From NCBI GenBank assembly GCA_947683425.1, contig CANTUQ010000106.1:3310001-3374000 (forward strand): a DNA stretch of 64,000 nucleotides, written 5' to 3'. The position numbers were made by a program, and so were the translations under genes. The stretch's first letter is position 1. Each line of letters opens with the position of its first letter. Source of the stretch: Excoecaria cochinchinensis. Its lineage: Eukaryota > Streptophyta > Magnoliopsida > Malpighiales > Euphorbiaceae. Below are positions 24,880-36,056 of this stretch, one piece after another. Below the pieces are notes generated by a model. The model ran no database searches. It worked only from the letters and a program-made list of their open reading frames with translations, and had not been told where the DNA came from.

Positions 24880-25200
24880 TCTGTCGCGATCGCGACAAGT
24901 TTCGCGCTCGCGACAAAGCACGGGGTACTTCCTCCCGAGGTCGCGCCAAAGGGCCTCCTCGCGACGAAGCACTCGCGGCAGAATTTCTCGGAACCGAGCT
25001 CTGTCGCGCTCGCGACTAGTGTCGCGATCGCGACAGTGACCAGTTCCTTCCTCCTCGCGCGCACGCTCGGCAGCACGCCCGCGCGGAGGTTTCCGCGATC
25101 GAGCTCTCTGTCGCGCTCGCGACAAGCATCGCAATCGCGACAGAGGGCTCTGCAAGAACAAGGGGCCAAGACCGCCTTCTGTCGCGATCGCGACAGAACC
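24880..25200. repeat. TCGCGATCGCGA word cassette in solo LTR 3
   Basis: Words CTGTCGCGATCGCGACA, TTTCGCGCTCGCGACA and GTGTCGCGATCGCGACAG recur at the spacing seen in solo LTR 1. A few words are altered (for example TCGCAATCGCGACAG) and one linker is longer. Confidence 0.85.
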
Positions 25201-26715
25201 CAGATTTGTCCAATTCTGCACTTTTTCCTACTCTCTTCACACACAACTCTTCATACATACACACAACATACTCAAAACACTTACCTCTCGCCTCCAGCAC
25301 ATCACCGCATCATTCACAAGCCACATAAACACATTTACACTATAATCAACTATAATTTCCACAAGAAATCACTCACAATCAAACTCAAATACACTAACAG
25401 GACATGCTCAAATTCTGAAAACGCATAACATCGTCACTATATCACTTGCACTTCACTATAAATCACTACACAATTTAAACATGCATTCATAAAATACTCA
25501 AGATTACCAATGACATGCAATCACCACATAGAGTTGATCCAAGGAGTAAATTAGGGAAAAACCACAATCCACAACACAGCTCACAACACTTACATGCACT
25601 TAAACCCAACTCAAGCACTACAAATCAGACTCCCATACCTGGAAAACGAAGCTTCAAGCCGAGCTCCTCACGAATCCACTTTATCCTTGCCTTTGCTCTT
25701 CCTTCTCTCTTCCGATTCTTGCACAACCCAACCAAATACACTAAATTCAAACTCAATCACAACAAAACCAGAAATCAAAGAACAAGAAACCACTAACCGA
25801 ACTCAACCACTTACCTTCCACAAACCCAGCTCAAACCTTCCAAGATCCCACTCAAAACTCAAGAAATCACAAGAGAAGAGAGAGATGAGAGTAGAAGAAT
25901 GAAAGCAAGAGAGAGGGGAGGACGGGAAATGAAGAAGAAATGAGGGAAAATGAGATAGCTTCCACGGGAAGCCTCCCCCAAAAGCTACCCCTCCCTTCCT
26001 CTCTCCTACTTTACATTAATTACTCACCAACCCTTGCCACTTGTCACAATCTTAGAGAAACAAGCCATCAATCTTAACTCATCCACTCTTGGCACCATAC
26101 ACTAACCACACACAAGCTCTTCTTACACAAATATCTTCTAATGCACCATAACTTAACTCACACCTTAACCTTCCTTACTAATCACTTTACATCCAATGCA
26201 CCAAGCACTAAAACCACACAATAAAAGCCTTTTGCCCACTTACACCCTACAACCTTACACTACTAGCACACACTATTAATTCCCTTTAACACATACTTCC
26301 TTATTAACCAAAAATTCCTCTTACTCAAAATACGAAAATACCCTTACTTATCCGACTTATCGCATAAATTCCGACCAGGCCCTATTTGGGTTGTTACATT
26401 ATCTCTAAAATAAAACTACTCACCTAAGTAACCATAGAGCGGCCGACCCCCTACATTGGCAAAAAGACTTTGAAGTTAGCTTATATGAAAAAAGAAAGTA
26501 AATAAGATATTGCTTATTAACTGAAATTGAACTTGAAAAATGCAATCCGAGAAAGTAGAATTATTTTTTACACTTGAGTTTAGCTGTCAGGCCACCAAGA
26601 GCGCTATTTCCCAGTTTCACAAGGAGAGAAACCAGATTACCGTATTGAATTGCCACATAAAAAAACAAATTAAATTCAAATTGAAGAAACTTCAAAAATA
26701 ACACAAACAACATAC

Positions 26716-28050
26716 CGGTGATGGTGCTACTTCCAATACTGCAGTTCTCACTCAAGGTTCTAACATCAAGGTTGCAACGGTTTTCTGTGAAATTGTCACA
26801 GCAATAACCATAAAACCAAGAAACTTCAAAACCATAAATCATACTTAAGTGAACATCTTCATAGGAAATGTTGTTTGCATCTTTTGGGATTAAAGACGTA
26901 ATATAAATCCCATCGATTCGACATGAATCTTCTAAATCCCATATAGAAAGAAACCATAAACAGCATAAGAATACTGGGATGTACCATTCTTGCAAGAAGA
27001 AAGGGTTGATTTCATCCATGGTCACTCAACTTATCACTTATCGTGCAAAAATAACCGACTTTTTTTTCTGACTTAAATGTCACTGAACTTTTAACATTTT
27101 TGCAAAAAAGTCATGTTGACCGGAATCCGGCGAGGACCCTCGCCGGATTGATGACATGGCATGCCATATCATAAACTACATGTCGTTTAACAATATTTTC
27201 AACAAATGCTACATCTAAATCAATTTCATTCACGGTCACTAAACTCATCATTTATCGCGCAAAAATAACCAACTTTATTTTTTTCAACTTAAATGTTACT
27301 GAACTTCTAATATTTTTGCAAAAAAAGCATGTATTTACTATTCGTCGCCACGTGTCATATGCCATATCATCAATCCGGCAAGGGTTCTTGCCGGATTCCG
27401 GTCTACATGATTTTTTTGTAAAAATATTAAAAGTTCAGTGACATTTGAGTCAGAAAAAAAAAGGTATGTTACTTTTGTGTGATAAGTGATAAGTTGAGTG
27501 ACCATGAGTGAAATTAACCCCAAGAAGAAGTATCCACATAGTTGGAAAAAATCACTTGTCATGGACGTCTTGGAAATGTTATAAATACCCAGTCCTGATA
27601 TAGTAAGTATTCCCTCATAGTATCAAAGTAACTACTACTATAATTCATTGAGAGAATAGAACCCCGGATGATTGAATGAGTGGGAAGAGAACAATAATTA
27701 TGTTTTTGAACCTCAGAATCTGCCAGTCGGATTGTGAAGTTGTCATAATTGATATTCTTGATAAAATACTTAATGGAAGAACAACTTTTCGTAGGATCTA
27801 ATGAAGAAAAGTTTTTTTCTGCCACATTATTTTCACAGGAAAGTTCATAATTTGAGTGGCCGCAGCTTCCATGATCGGTTTGCAGACAAAAAGGGTACCT
27901 AATGGTGATGCTGCCACAAGATTTAGCACATGAAATGCTGCTGAGTGTAGCATAGGCAATTTTTTGCACTTGGACTAATAAAACAAAGACAACAATTCGG
28001 CTAAAAAGAAGTCTTGGCCTGAACATTTCGGAAGATAAACTAGTAACCAT
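26716..28050 (-). pseudogene. LRK10-like receptor kinase, extracellular exon only (pseudogene)
   Basis: Minus-strand exon for a cell-surface receptor of the LRK10-like type. The likely start is the ATG at 28026, giving MFRPRLLFSRIVVFVLLVQ, a signal peptide; an upstream ATG at 28050 is also in frame. A GUB_WAK domain follows: CAKSCGSITIRYPFCLQTDH, CGHSNYELSCENN. Beyond a TGA (27559-27561) the frame continues to YVDTSS, is cut by a MITE (27003-27520), resumes CKNGTSQYSYAVYG, shifts frame, then gives WDLEDSCRIDGIYITS and SYEDVHLSMIYGFEVSWFYG. It ends in a splice donor (exon ...TITG, then GTATGTTG from 26715). The membrane segment and kinase exon that should lie left of it are missing. Confidence 0.82.
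27003..27520. mobile_element. MULE-type MITE inserted in the receptor exon (copy 1)
   Basis: It starts GGGTTGATTTCATCCATGG and ends CCATGAGTGAAATTAACCC. The terminal inverted repeats are over 100 bases long and include CACTCAACTTATCACTT and CCGGAATCCGGCGAGG. It is flanked by a 9-bp duplication CAAGAAGAA (26993-27001, 27521-27529), the size left by Mutator-like transposases. Removing it restores the receptor reading YVDTSSCKNGT. A second copy is at 38822-39255. No coding capacity. Confidence 0.87.
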
Positions 28051-28316
28051 AATAAGTTACAATAGGAGTTGACGAAGGAAATTTCCAAGAACTTGACGAT
28101 CAATAGTGGTCTACAAAATGATTTAATCCAATTTGGACTTAACATGACAAGTTGCAACTGTTTTTATTTGTCGGGGTGACTACGCAAAATTGAAAATAGC
28201 CTAGCGTGTTTCTTCCACTAGCCTTTTTTTAACAATTTTTTTTATTTGACTTATATTTTAAACCCACAGAACAGTTTAAAATTAAGTATTAGTTCTAAGT
28301 GAATCAAATTTTAAAA
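28051..28316. other. Spacer between the head-to-head receptor genes
   Basis: About 270 bases separate the start of the minus-strand receptor exon from the ATG of the plus-strand one, so the two once shared an upstream region. No clear TATA pair was seen. Confidence 0.5.
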
Positions 28317-28576
28317 ATGAAAATGTCTCTAATCATCTGCTTGCACTAATTAATCCTTGGAAAACAGGGACAAAGCCTTAGCTACTGTGAAGAATCAAGG
28401 TGTGGGGCTGGTCCACCGATCGGGTTCCCGTTCCGGCTAAAAGATAGGCAACCTAAGGGCTGTGGCTATGGTGGGTTTGATTTGTCTTGCACAGAGAGGA
28501 ACGATACGTTACTTGAGCTGCCAAATTCAGTAATCTTATATGTGAAAACAATTGATTATGTGAATCAAGTTATTCA

Positions 28577-28920
28577 TGTTAGAAAGTGGAAGAGAGAATT
28601 TAGAGAGAGTGAATTAGAGAGAAGGATATATCACTCAAATTTTGGCTTTCATAAAATACTTGGTACAAAGGGTATTTATAGGGAGTTTGGGATCACACTA
28701 GAATTACAAATTATTAAATACCTAACAACTTTCTACCTAACTTAAATATCTAACCACTTTTTATCTAACTTATTGAATACCTAACCACTTTCCATTTAAC
28801 TTATTGAATACCTAACCACTTTTCATCTAACTTATTAAATGTCAAATTATAATTCTAAAATAAGATATTTTAAGGGGAACTCTAGAATTTCTAAAATTCA
28901 AATTAAACATATTTTTAACA
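28577..28920 (-). repeat. copia-1 3' LTR
   Basis: TGTTAG...TTTTTAACA, 344 bp. It contains three to four short repeats of TTATTGAATACCTAACCACT. It pairs with 33168-33511. Confidence 0.92.
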
Positions 28921-28934
28921 CTCTCCCTTAATTT
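28921..28934 (-). promoter_or_regulatory. copia-1 polypurine tract
   Basis: Plus strand CTCTCCCTTAATTT directly abuts the 3' LTR; on the minus strand it is AAATTAAGGGAGAG, the plus-strand primer site for reverse transcription. Confidence 0.75.
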
Positions 28935-29044
28935 GAATTTTTCTTCTTCATCCCGAGTCTTGATCTTAAACTTTGAAAGTCTTCGAACTTGAGTGCTTTT
29001 GTAAAAATGTCCGCAACTTGATCATGTGTCTTCACTTACTTGAG

Positions 29045-32000
29045 CTATACTTCTTTTCTTGCAATGCACTCCCTGATGAAATGATATCTTGTGTCTATAT
29101 GCTTGCTTCGATCATGGTACACCGGATTCTTAGCAAGTGCTTGAGCAGACTTATTGTCGATGTAAATCTTCGTTGCTTCTTCTTGAAACAAGTGAAGTTC
29201 CTTTAATAGTCGTCTTAGCCAAATCGCATGACAAGTACAAGAGGTTGCCGCTACATACTCGGATTCACATGTAGAAAGCGTAACAAGTGGTTGTTTTTTT
29301 GAGCTCCATGAAATTGCACAATTACCCATGTAAAATGTAAATCCGGTAGTACTCTTTCTATCATCAACATCTCCAGCAAAGTCACTATCACAATATCCAA
29401 TAAGCTTGAAGTCATTGGAGGAAGTATAAAATAATCCATACTCCAACGTACCTTCCAAGTACTAAAGTATTCTTTTTGCTGCCTTCATATGAGTTGTTGT
29501 AGGAACTTCCATAAAGTGGCTCACTGCTCCAACAGTATAAAGAATATCTGGTCTTGTGCATGTTAAGTACCTCAAGCTTCCCACAAGGCTTTTGAATAAA
29601 GTGGAATCTTCCTTTTCGCCTTCTTCAAACTTTGATAGTTTCATTCCACACTCCATGGGCGTGTTCACAGGGTTGCAATCATGCATCTTGAACTTTTTCA
29701 ATACTTCTTTCACATATCTTTCTTGAGAAATAAAAATTCCTTCCTCCATTTACTTCACTTATAGGCCCAAATAGTAGGACAAGAGCCCTATGTCAGTCAT
29801 TTCAAACTCACGAGACATCTCCTTCTTGAATTCTTCAAATAATCTTGGATTATTGCCAGTAAAGACGAGATCGTCCACATAAAGGCAAACTGGTAATATG
29901 TCTCTATTATCACAGGCTTTTACATAGAGAGCATATTCATTAAGGCAATGAACAAATCCATGCTCTTGAAAGTACTTGTCAATGTGACTATTCCATGCCC
30001 TTCGTGCTTGCTTTAATCCCTACAATGCCTTCTTCAACTTCAAGACTTGGTCCTCATGTCCTTTGACCACATATCCAAGTGGTTGCTCAATGTACACTTC
30101 TTCTTCAAGATAACCATTTAGGAATGCCGACTTCACATCCAGTTGATAGATTCTCCATTTCATTTGAGCCACCATTGAGATAAGTAATCGAATAGTCTCC
30201 ATGCAAGCAACTGGGGCAAACACCTCTTCGTAGTCAATGCCATGCCTTTGCTTGTAACCTTTTGCAACAAGCCTTGCTTTGTATCTTTCCACTTCTCCTT
30301 TTGCATTCTTTTTCACCTTGTAAACCCATTTGACTCTAGTACTTTTATGACCTTTAGCAAGATTTGTTAATTCCCAAGTATCATTCTTCTCAATCAACTT
30401 GATTTCCTCATCCATGGCTTGTTTCCATCTTCTCTCTTTCGTTGCTTCTTCAAAGCTTAATAGCTCACTGTCAGCTAAGAGGTAATGCAAACCGAGAGTT
30501 GTTTCTTCAGTTTTATTATAAAGATCATCAAGACTTCTCATTCTTCTTAGCCCTTCATTTGAACTTTCACCTTGATTATTGGGAGTGGGTGTAGGAGGTG
30601 GAGTTGTATCTTGTGTTGGTGCCATGGCTTCCTCTTCTTCCTCGACAAAGTATGGAATGAAGTCATAGTTGCTTTCTTCATTTCTTTCCCAATTCCATGC
30701 TCCATCTTCATTGAACTCTACATCACGACTCACCACTACCTTGCCATTGTTTGGGTTGTACAACTTATAGCCCTTTGAGTTTGCATCATAGCTAATAAAG
30801 ACGTGTTTGACACTTCGATCATCAAGCTTGCTTCTCTCTTGTTGCGGGATGTGCTTGTAAGCGATGCACCCAAATACTTTTAAGTGATTCACGCTAGGCT
30901 TGTGTCCACTCCATGCTTCTAGTAGCGTACGATCCTTGATGCTTGATGTTGGTGAGCGATTAGATATGTATACTGCACAAGAGACAGCTTCAGCCCAAAA
31001 CTTCTTAGGCATATTCTTAGCCTTCAACATGCTTTGAGCCATGTTAAGAATTGTTCTATTCTTCCTTTCCGCTATGCCATTTTGTTGTGGTGATCTAGGG
31101 ACTGTTAAAGAACATCGAATCCCATGAGCCTCACAAAATTCGTTGAACTCTTTTGAGGTGAACTCGCCTCCTCTATCGGATCTTAGAGCCTTGATTTTAT
31201 AGCCACTCTCCTTTTCTACAAGAGCCTTGAAGTTCTTGAATGCAGCAAATATTTCAGATTTTCTCTTCAAGAAGTAAACCCATGTCTTTCTACTAAAATC
31301 ATCAATAAAGAGGATGAAGTATTTGTTTGCACTAAATGATGATGGATCAATTGGCCCACAAATATTGGTGTGAACAAGTTGGAGTGGCTTGGTTGCTCTT
31401 GATCTGGCCTCCTTTGGGAAACTCTTTCTTGTATGCTTGCCAAGAAGACACACGTCACAAATTTGATTGGGATGGTTGATTAAGGGCATCCCTTTCACCA
31501 TCTTCTTCTCTCCCATATTCTTGAGAGCGCCAAAGTTCAAGTGTCCAAATCTCATGTGCTAACTCCATGCTTCCTCCTTTATTGTAGCCTTCAAACACTT
31601 TACATCAAGTGTCTTGAGATTTAATATGAATATTCTATTCCTCGATATAGCAACCTTGGCAATCAATGTACCATTTTGATCTCAAAGCCAAAGATAATTA
31701 TTTTTCATGTGAATATCATACCCCTTTTCCAAGAGTTGTTCCAAGCTTAAAATATTGCTTTTTAACTTGGGCACATAGTAGACATCATTAACAAGCTTAT
31801 GGCTTCTATCTTTGGAAGAAATGATAATTGTACCTATGCCTTCAATTTGAATTTTTGATGAGTCCGCAAAAGACACATTACCCCATGCATTTTCATCGAG
31901 CTCCATGAACTTTTCCTTTAGCCCACACATATGGTTGCTTGCACCGTTGTCTAAATACCACGAGCTTTTATCATCCTTCTCTCCCCCCTTGAGTGCTAAC

Positions 32001-32164
32001 AATAAAGTTAATTCATCTTCGTCTTCTTCCTTTCCATCCATAAGATTAGCTCTTGTCTCACCATTATTCAAGGAACTATACCATTTCCAAGAATAATTGC
32101 CCAACTTATGACAATTGTAGCACTTAATGTTGGATTTTTCATACCTTCTTTCATTTGTCTTCAA
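29045..32164 (-). pseudogene. copia-1 pol: protease, integrase, reverse transcriptase, RNase H
   Basis: Read on minus in order. 32164-31682: zinc knuckle CYNCHKLGNYSWKW, with the His and last Cys replaced, and a protease site WYLDNGASNHMCG. 31555-30020: integrase HLNFGALK, CDVCLLGK and FIDDFSRKTWVYFLK, with the D,D,E core around RSDRGGEF and NGIAERKNR, then RT N-terminus (KQAMDEEIKLIEKNDTWEL, QLDVKSAFLNG) ending at KKAL-stop, where Tyr is usual. 30019-29750: RT with LPVCLYVDDLVFTGN (YVDD codons near 29870-29881). 29749-29462: further RT. 29458-29045: RNase H (YCDSDFAGDVDDRKSTTG, SSKKQPLVTLSTCESEYVA, DRSKHIDTRYHFIRE). Four or more stops interrupt it, so it is inactive but young. Confidence 0.9.
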
Positions 32165-32269
32165 ATTATGGCCTTGTCCTCTACCTCTTGCACTTCCACG
32201 ACCTCTAGTTGATTGAAAATTTCTTGCCTCATTATTGAAATTGTATTGGCTACCTCTTCCTCTTCCACC

Positions 32270-33015
32270 TTAGCCATGTCCATGGCCTCGTCCTCTTCCT
32301 CGTCCACGTCCTTGTTGGCATTCTCCTCTATCTTCCTTCAAACAAGCTTTGGTTTTTAAAGCTTGCTCTAATACTTCTCCTTGTCTTCTACTAATCTTAT
32401 CTTTATGGGCTTGTAAGGATCCCTCTAGTTGTTCAATAGTCATCTCCTCCAAATTTTTTGATTCTTCAATAGAGCATACCACATAATTAAATTTTGGAGT
32501 GAGAGTTCGAAGGATCTTCTCTATCACACGAACATCCTCCACCTTGTCGCCATATCTCTTCATTTGATTTGTTATCGCCTTTACTTTTGAGCAATAATTC
32601 GAAATTGATTCGGATTCCTTCATCTTCATTGCTTCAAAATCCGTTCTTAGAGATTGAAGCCTTACTTTCTTTACCTTTTCTACTCCTTTTCAAAAGACTT
32701 CTGCAAGATCTCCCAAGCTTCTTTTGAGGTAGTTGCATCGGCCACCTTTACAAACATTGAATCATCCAAACATTGGTGGATGATGGTGAGGGCTTATTGA
32801 TCCTTCTTTCTTATCTTTACCAATTCATTTCTTGCATTTTGAGACAAGACTCCTTCATCTTGTGGCTTCTCATATCCTTTCTTTACTATCTCCCATGCAT
32901 CATGTGAGCTTAGCAAGGCTTTCATTCGAAGACACCAACTCTCATAGTTATCTTTTGTAAGACGAGGGTATTGGAATGAAATCATATCAAAATTGGACAT
33001 TTTTTTTCTCTTCAC
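32270..33015 (-). pseudogene. copia-1 gag, frameshifted
   Basis: The start ATG is at 33015 or 33000 (MSNFDMISFQYPRLTKDNYESW, typical copia capsid start). The first part runs to about 32794, the middle is frameshifted (FVKVADATTSKEAWEILQKS-like), and the capsid core resumes in 32629-32270 (NYCSKVKAITNQMKRYGDK, LTPKFNYVVCSIEESKNL) with an Arg/Gly-rich tail (RGRGRGRGHGHG). The protein would form the virus-like particle; as it stands it is broken. Confidence 0.85.
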
Positions 33016-33151
33016 TCTCTCTCTCTCTCTCTTTTCACAACTTACCCACTCTATTTTTTTTCACACACTCACAATAGCCCAAGGAAAATTTTTTTCTGAT
33101 GTGGAAGATCAGACTATGCTGCAACCACAAAGCATACTAAGAAAGAATCTT

Positions 33152-33164
33152 GGCTCTGATACCA
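33152..33164 (-). promoter_or_regulatory. copia-1 primer-binding site
   Basis: GGCTCTGATACCA on plus is the complement of TGGTATCAGAGCC, the initiator tRNA-Met site of plant copia elements. It lies three bases from the 5' LTR. Confidence 0.93.
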
Positions 33165-33167
33165 CTT

Positions 33168-33511
33168 TGTTAGAAGGTTGAAGAGAGAATTTAGAAAGAG
33201 TGACTTAGAGAGAAGGATATATCACTCAAATTTTGGCTTGCATAAAATACTTGGTACAAAGGGTATTTATAGGGAGTTTGGGATCACACTAGAATTACAA
33301 ATTATTAAATACCTAACAACTTTCTACCTAACTTAAATATCTAACCACTTTCTATCTAACTTATTGAATACCTAACCACTTTTCATCTAACTTATTGAAT
33401 ACCTAACCACTTTTCACCTAACTTATTAAATGTCACATTATAATTCTAAAATAAGATATTTTAAGGGGAACTCTATAAATTCTAAAATTCAAATTAAACA
33501 TATTTTTAACA
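33168..33511 (-). repeat. copia-1 5' LTR with TATA box
   Basis: 344 bp, pairs with 28577-28920. TATTTATA at 33264-33271 is TATAAATA on the sense strand and is the likely promoter. Confidence 0.9.
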
Positions 33512-33789
33512 ATTAATGTGTCTCACCCAGATAATTGCATTCAAAGATAGGCTAGAAACATTAGTTTTTCCAGTTCTCCTTTCCGAGCTAATGAAGAAAA
33601 CCTTCGCGATATCTCGTTGTTTAATTGTACGAAATCAGCCGAGAGAGATTGGTTATATAATGGGGTGCCTTGTCTTGGCTTTCCTGGCTACGAAGTTTAT
33701 GCCTTTTTTAAAGATGAATGGATTAATTACCGCCGTGACTAGTATCCTATACCAAGATGTACAACCTTTTATCCTTTCCATTTGCCTTG

Positions 33790-33870
33790 CTTTTGTCTCC
33801 ACAATTTGATAATCTGCTTTTGTCTCCACAATTTGATAATCTGCATTTGTCTCCACAAAATAATAATCTT
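33790..33870 (+). repeat. 27-bp coding repeat, three units, in the receptor ectodomain
   Basis: Units 33790-33816, 33817-33843 and 33844-33870. The first two are identical (CTTTTGTCTCCACAATTTG...); the third has several changes. In the receptor frame each codes nine residues of the form LLSPQFDN(L), directly before the WLEPACGNC block. Length is a multiple of three. Confidence 0.9.
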
Positions 33871-35284
33871 CTTCAAATGGCATGGTTGGAACCAGCTTGT
33901 GGAAATTGCGAAGCACAAGGAGGAAGATGTGAATTGAAGATTGGTAGCAGTAAAGGCGAAACTAATTGCATCAATATTAACCAAACAAGGACAGGTACTT
34001 ATGAGTAGTAATTAAGACTATTTTCAATTAATTACCATTATTTTTCTTCTGCTGATGAGTGTTTTTTGAGCCAAAACATTTACCAATTCCAATAGAAACT
34101 AACTTAATTGTATAGTTATATTATGCAGGTACCTCAATCAAGGTAATCACTATAGGTGTAACTTCTTGTCTTCTAGTTCTACTACTGTTTGCCTCAGTAT
34201 TTATTCTCTACATATCTAATAGAAAAGAAAAGCAAAAGCAAGCCAGGATAGAGAAGTTTTTGGAAGACTATGAAGCTCTTACACCCATAAGATACTCATA
34301 CGTTGATCTTAAAAGAATTACAGACCAATTTAAAGACACATTGGGCAAAGGAGCTTATGGAACAGTTTTTAAGGGAAAGCTTTCTAATGAGATCCTTATG
34401 GCTATGAAAATCCTAAACAATTCCACTAGAAATGGGGAAGAATTCATCAATGAAGTGGCAACAATGGGATCAATCCACCATGTGAATGTGGTTCGCTTGG
34501 TAGGGTTCTGTGCTGAAGGATTCCGTAGAGCTATGGTCTATGAATTCTTACCAAATAAATCATTGGAGAACTTCATATTTTCTAATGATGGCAATAATAG
34601 AAATTCCCTTGGATGGCAGAAGATACAAGATATCGCTCTAGGTATTGCTAAAGGATTTGAATATCTCCAACAAGGTTGCGATCAGCGAATACTACATTTC
34701 GATATCAAACCTCACAATATTTTGCTTGATCAAAACTTCACTCCCAAAATATCCAATTTCGGTCTGGCAAAGTTATGCTCCAAGGATCAAAGTGTTATAT
34801 CCATGACCACAGTTAGAGGAACAGTAGGTTATATCGCACCTGAAGTATTCTCCAGGAACTTTGGAAATGTTTCATATAAGTTCGATGTTTATAGTTTTGG
34901 AATTTTGTTGCTAGAAATGGTTGGAGAAAAGAAGAACACGAATACGAATGCAGATCAAATGAATCAAGTATTCTTTCAGGAATGGATATATGATCATTTG
35001 GATAGAGGAGAAGAGTTACGAATCAGAATTGTAGAAGAAGGCGATGCTAAAATAGTGAGAAAACTCGCAATTGTTGGGTTATGGTGCATTTAGTGGTGTC
35101 TAGTGGAGCGTCCATCGATGACAAGCATTGTTCAAATGTTGGAAGGAGAAGGAAATGATTTAGCAATGCCTCCTAATCCTTTTGCCTCTACTGCCCTTCG
35201 ATCAATGGATTCAACTATGCAGTCACAAACACCAATTCATCAACACTTACCTACCATCTCCGAAACAGAGTGACTTCATGTTTA

Positions 35285-35572
35285 TGTTAGAAAATTGATT
35301 CAAAATCATTATTTTTTTGTAGGGACTAAATTAGTGAATTTTTATTTTAACATGTTTATAATGTTTTTGTTAATTATTATTTTGTTAGTGGTGTTAGTGG
35401 TATTAATGGTATTAATAGTGTTAGTGCAGTAATGGAGTTATGGTTTGATTAGTGGCCTTAGTGGGTTAGTGGCCTGATTTTATGGTTTCAATGTAAGCCT
35501 ATAAATAGGCATATGTAATTAGTTTTTGATGAAAATTAAATTTATGTTTTTCATCCTAAAAATTTCCCAACA
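35285..35572 (+). repeat. copia-3 5' LTR
   Basis: TGTTAGAAAATTG...TTTCCCAACA. It has TATAAATA at 35510-35517 and a run of GTTAGTGGTRTTA-like short repeats. The 3' copy lacks about 56 bases near its end. Confidence 0.9.
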
Positions 35573-35573
35573 A

Positions 35574-35586
35574 TGGTATCAGAGCC
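35574..35586 (+). promoter_or_regulatory. copia-3 primer-binding site
   Basis: TGGTATCAGAGCC, one base past the 5' LTR; initiator tRNA-Met type. Confidence 0.93.
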
Positions 35587-36056
35587 ATTCTTGATCACGG
35601 GTCTGTAAAAAAAATCGAGAGAAAATAAGTGAGTATCAATATTAAAATGGCGTCAAACACTTTTCCTTTAACTTTACCTCCCATCTTCACAGGAGAAAAT
35701 TACCAATTATGGGCTGTGAAAATACAAGCATATTTACAGTCATTTGATTTATGGGATGTGGTTGAGAATGACAGTGAAGTTCCATCATTGCCAACGCATC
35801 CAACTTCAGCTCAAATTAAGAGTCACAATGAAGAAAAAGTCAAGAGGTTCAAAGCGAAAACTTGTTTGTACTCTTTAGTTTCTGAAGTAATTTTCACCAA
35901 CATCATGACATGTAAGACTCCAAAAGAGGTATGGAATTTGTTAAGAAATGAGTATTTAGGCAAGACAAAGCAAAATTTATGCAAATTTTGAATCTTAAAA
36001 GAGAATTTATGATTCAAACGATGAAGCAATATGAAAGAATTAACACTACAAGAAAT

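Larger units (their letters stand above)
23858..26398 (-). mobile_element. Solo LTR 3 of the TGTAACAC gypsy family
   Basis: TGTAACACCCCCACC...GGGTTGTTACA, 2541 bp, with perfect duplication TTATC (23853-23857, 26399-26403), inserted three bases from the right end of the foldback element. It is collinear with and very similar to solo LTR 1 throughout, including the double hairpin (24213-24249) and the TCGCGATCGCGA word cassette (24880-25200). Sense is minus. Open frames in the cassette on both strands are by-products of GC content. Confidence 0.92.
23257..26406. mobile_element. Foldback/MITE element, split by solo LTR 3
   Basis: The left end AGAGATAATACATAAATACCCCCC and the right end GGGGGGATTTTATGTATTATCTCT are inverted repeats. 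Inverted similarity continues inward for about 90 bases (left CTATCACTCATTATTAGC, right GCTAATAATGAGTGATAG). A module CATTATCA-CTTTCCA-GTAATTG-ATTTTACC is repeated about three times in the left arm and twice, inverted, in the right arm. Without the nested LTR the element is about 604 bp. A candidate duplication AAAATAA lies at 23250-23256 and 26407-26413 but is low complexity. No coding capacity. Confidence 0.65.
28577..33511 (-). mobile_element. Ty1-copia element inside the receptor gene (copia-1)
   Basis: Two 344-bp LTRs (28577-28920, 33168-33511) start TGTTAGAA and end TTTTTAACA. The primer-binding site complementary to initiator tRNA-Met is at 33152-33164 and a purine tract at 28921-28934 (minus strand). 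The duplication is ATTCA (28572-28576) against ATTAA (33512-33516), one change. Without the element the receptor reads NQVINVSHPDNC across the join. By eye the LTRs differ at about 13 sites, so the insertion is fairly recent. gag and pol are present with several stops. The element is minus, opposite to the host gene. Confidence 0.95.
28317..35273 (+). pseudogene. LRK10-like receptor kinase, nearly full length but broken
   Basis: Plus-strand receptor kinase in pieces. 28317-28576: short hydrophobic start, an in-frame TAA (28347-28349), then GUB_WAK (SYCEESRCGAGPPIGFPFRL, GCGYGGFDLSC) up to NQVI. The copia element 28577-33511 interrupts. 33512-33994: NVSHPDNC, a TAG (33548-33550), LFNCTKSAE, GYEVYAFF, another TAG and a frameshift near 33740, a 27-bp repeat, then WLEPACGNCEAQGGRCELK. 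Phase-1 intron 33995-34128. 34129-35273: membrane segment (CLLVLLLFASVFILYI), then a kinase with GKGAYG, Lys in MAMKIL, HFDIKPHN (non-RD) and NFG in place of DFG (34755-34757). It continues past a TAG at 35091-35093 to TGA 35271-35273. The family acts at the plasma membrane in signalling; this copy cannot. Confidence 0.88.
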
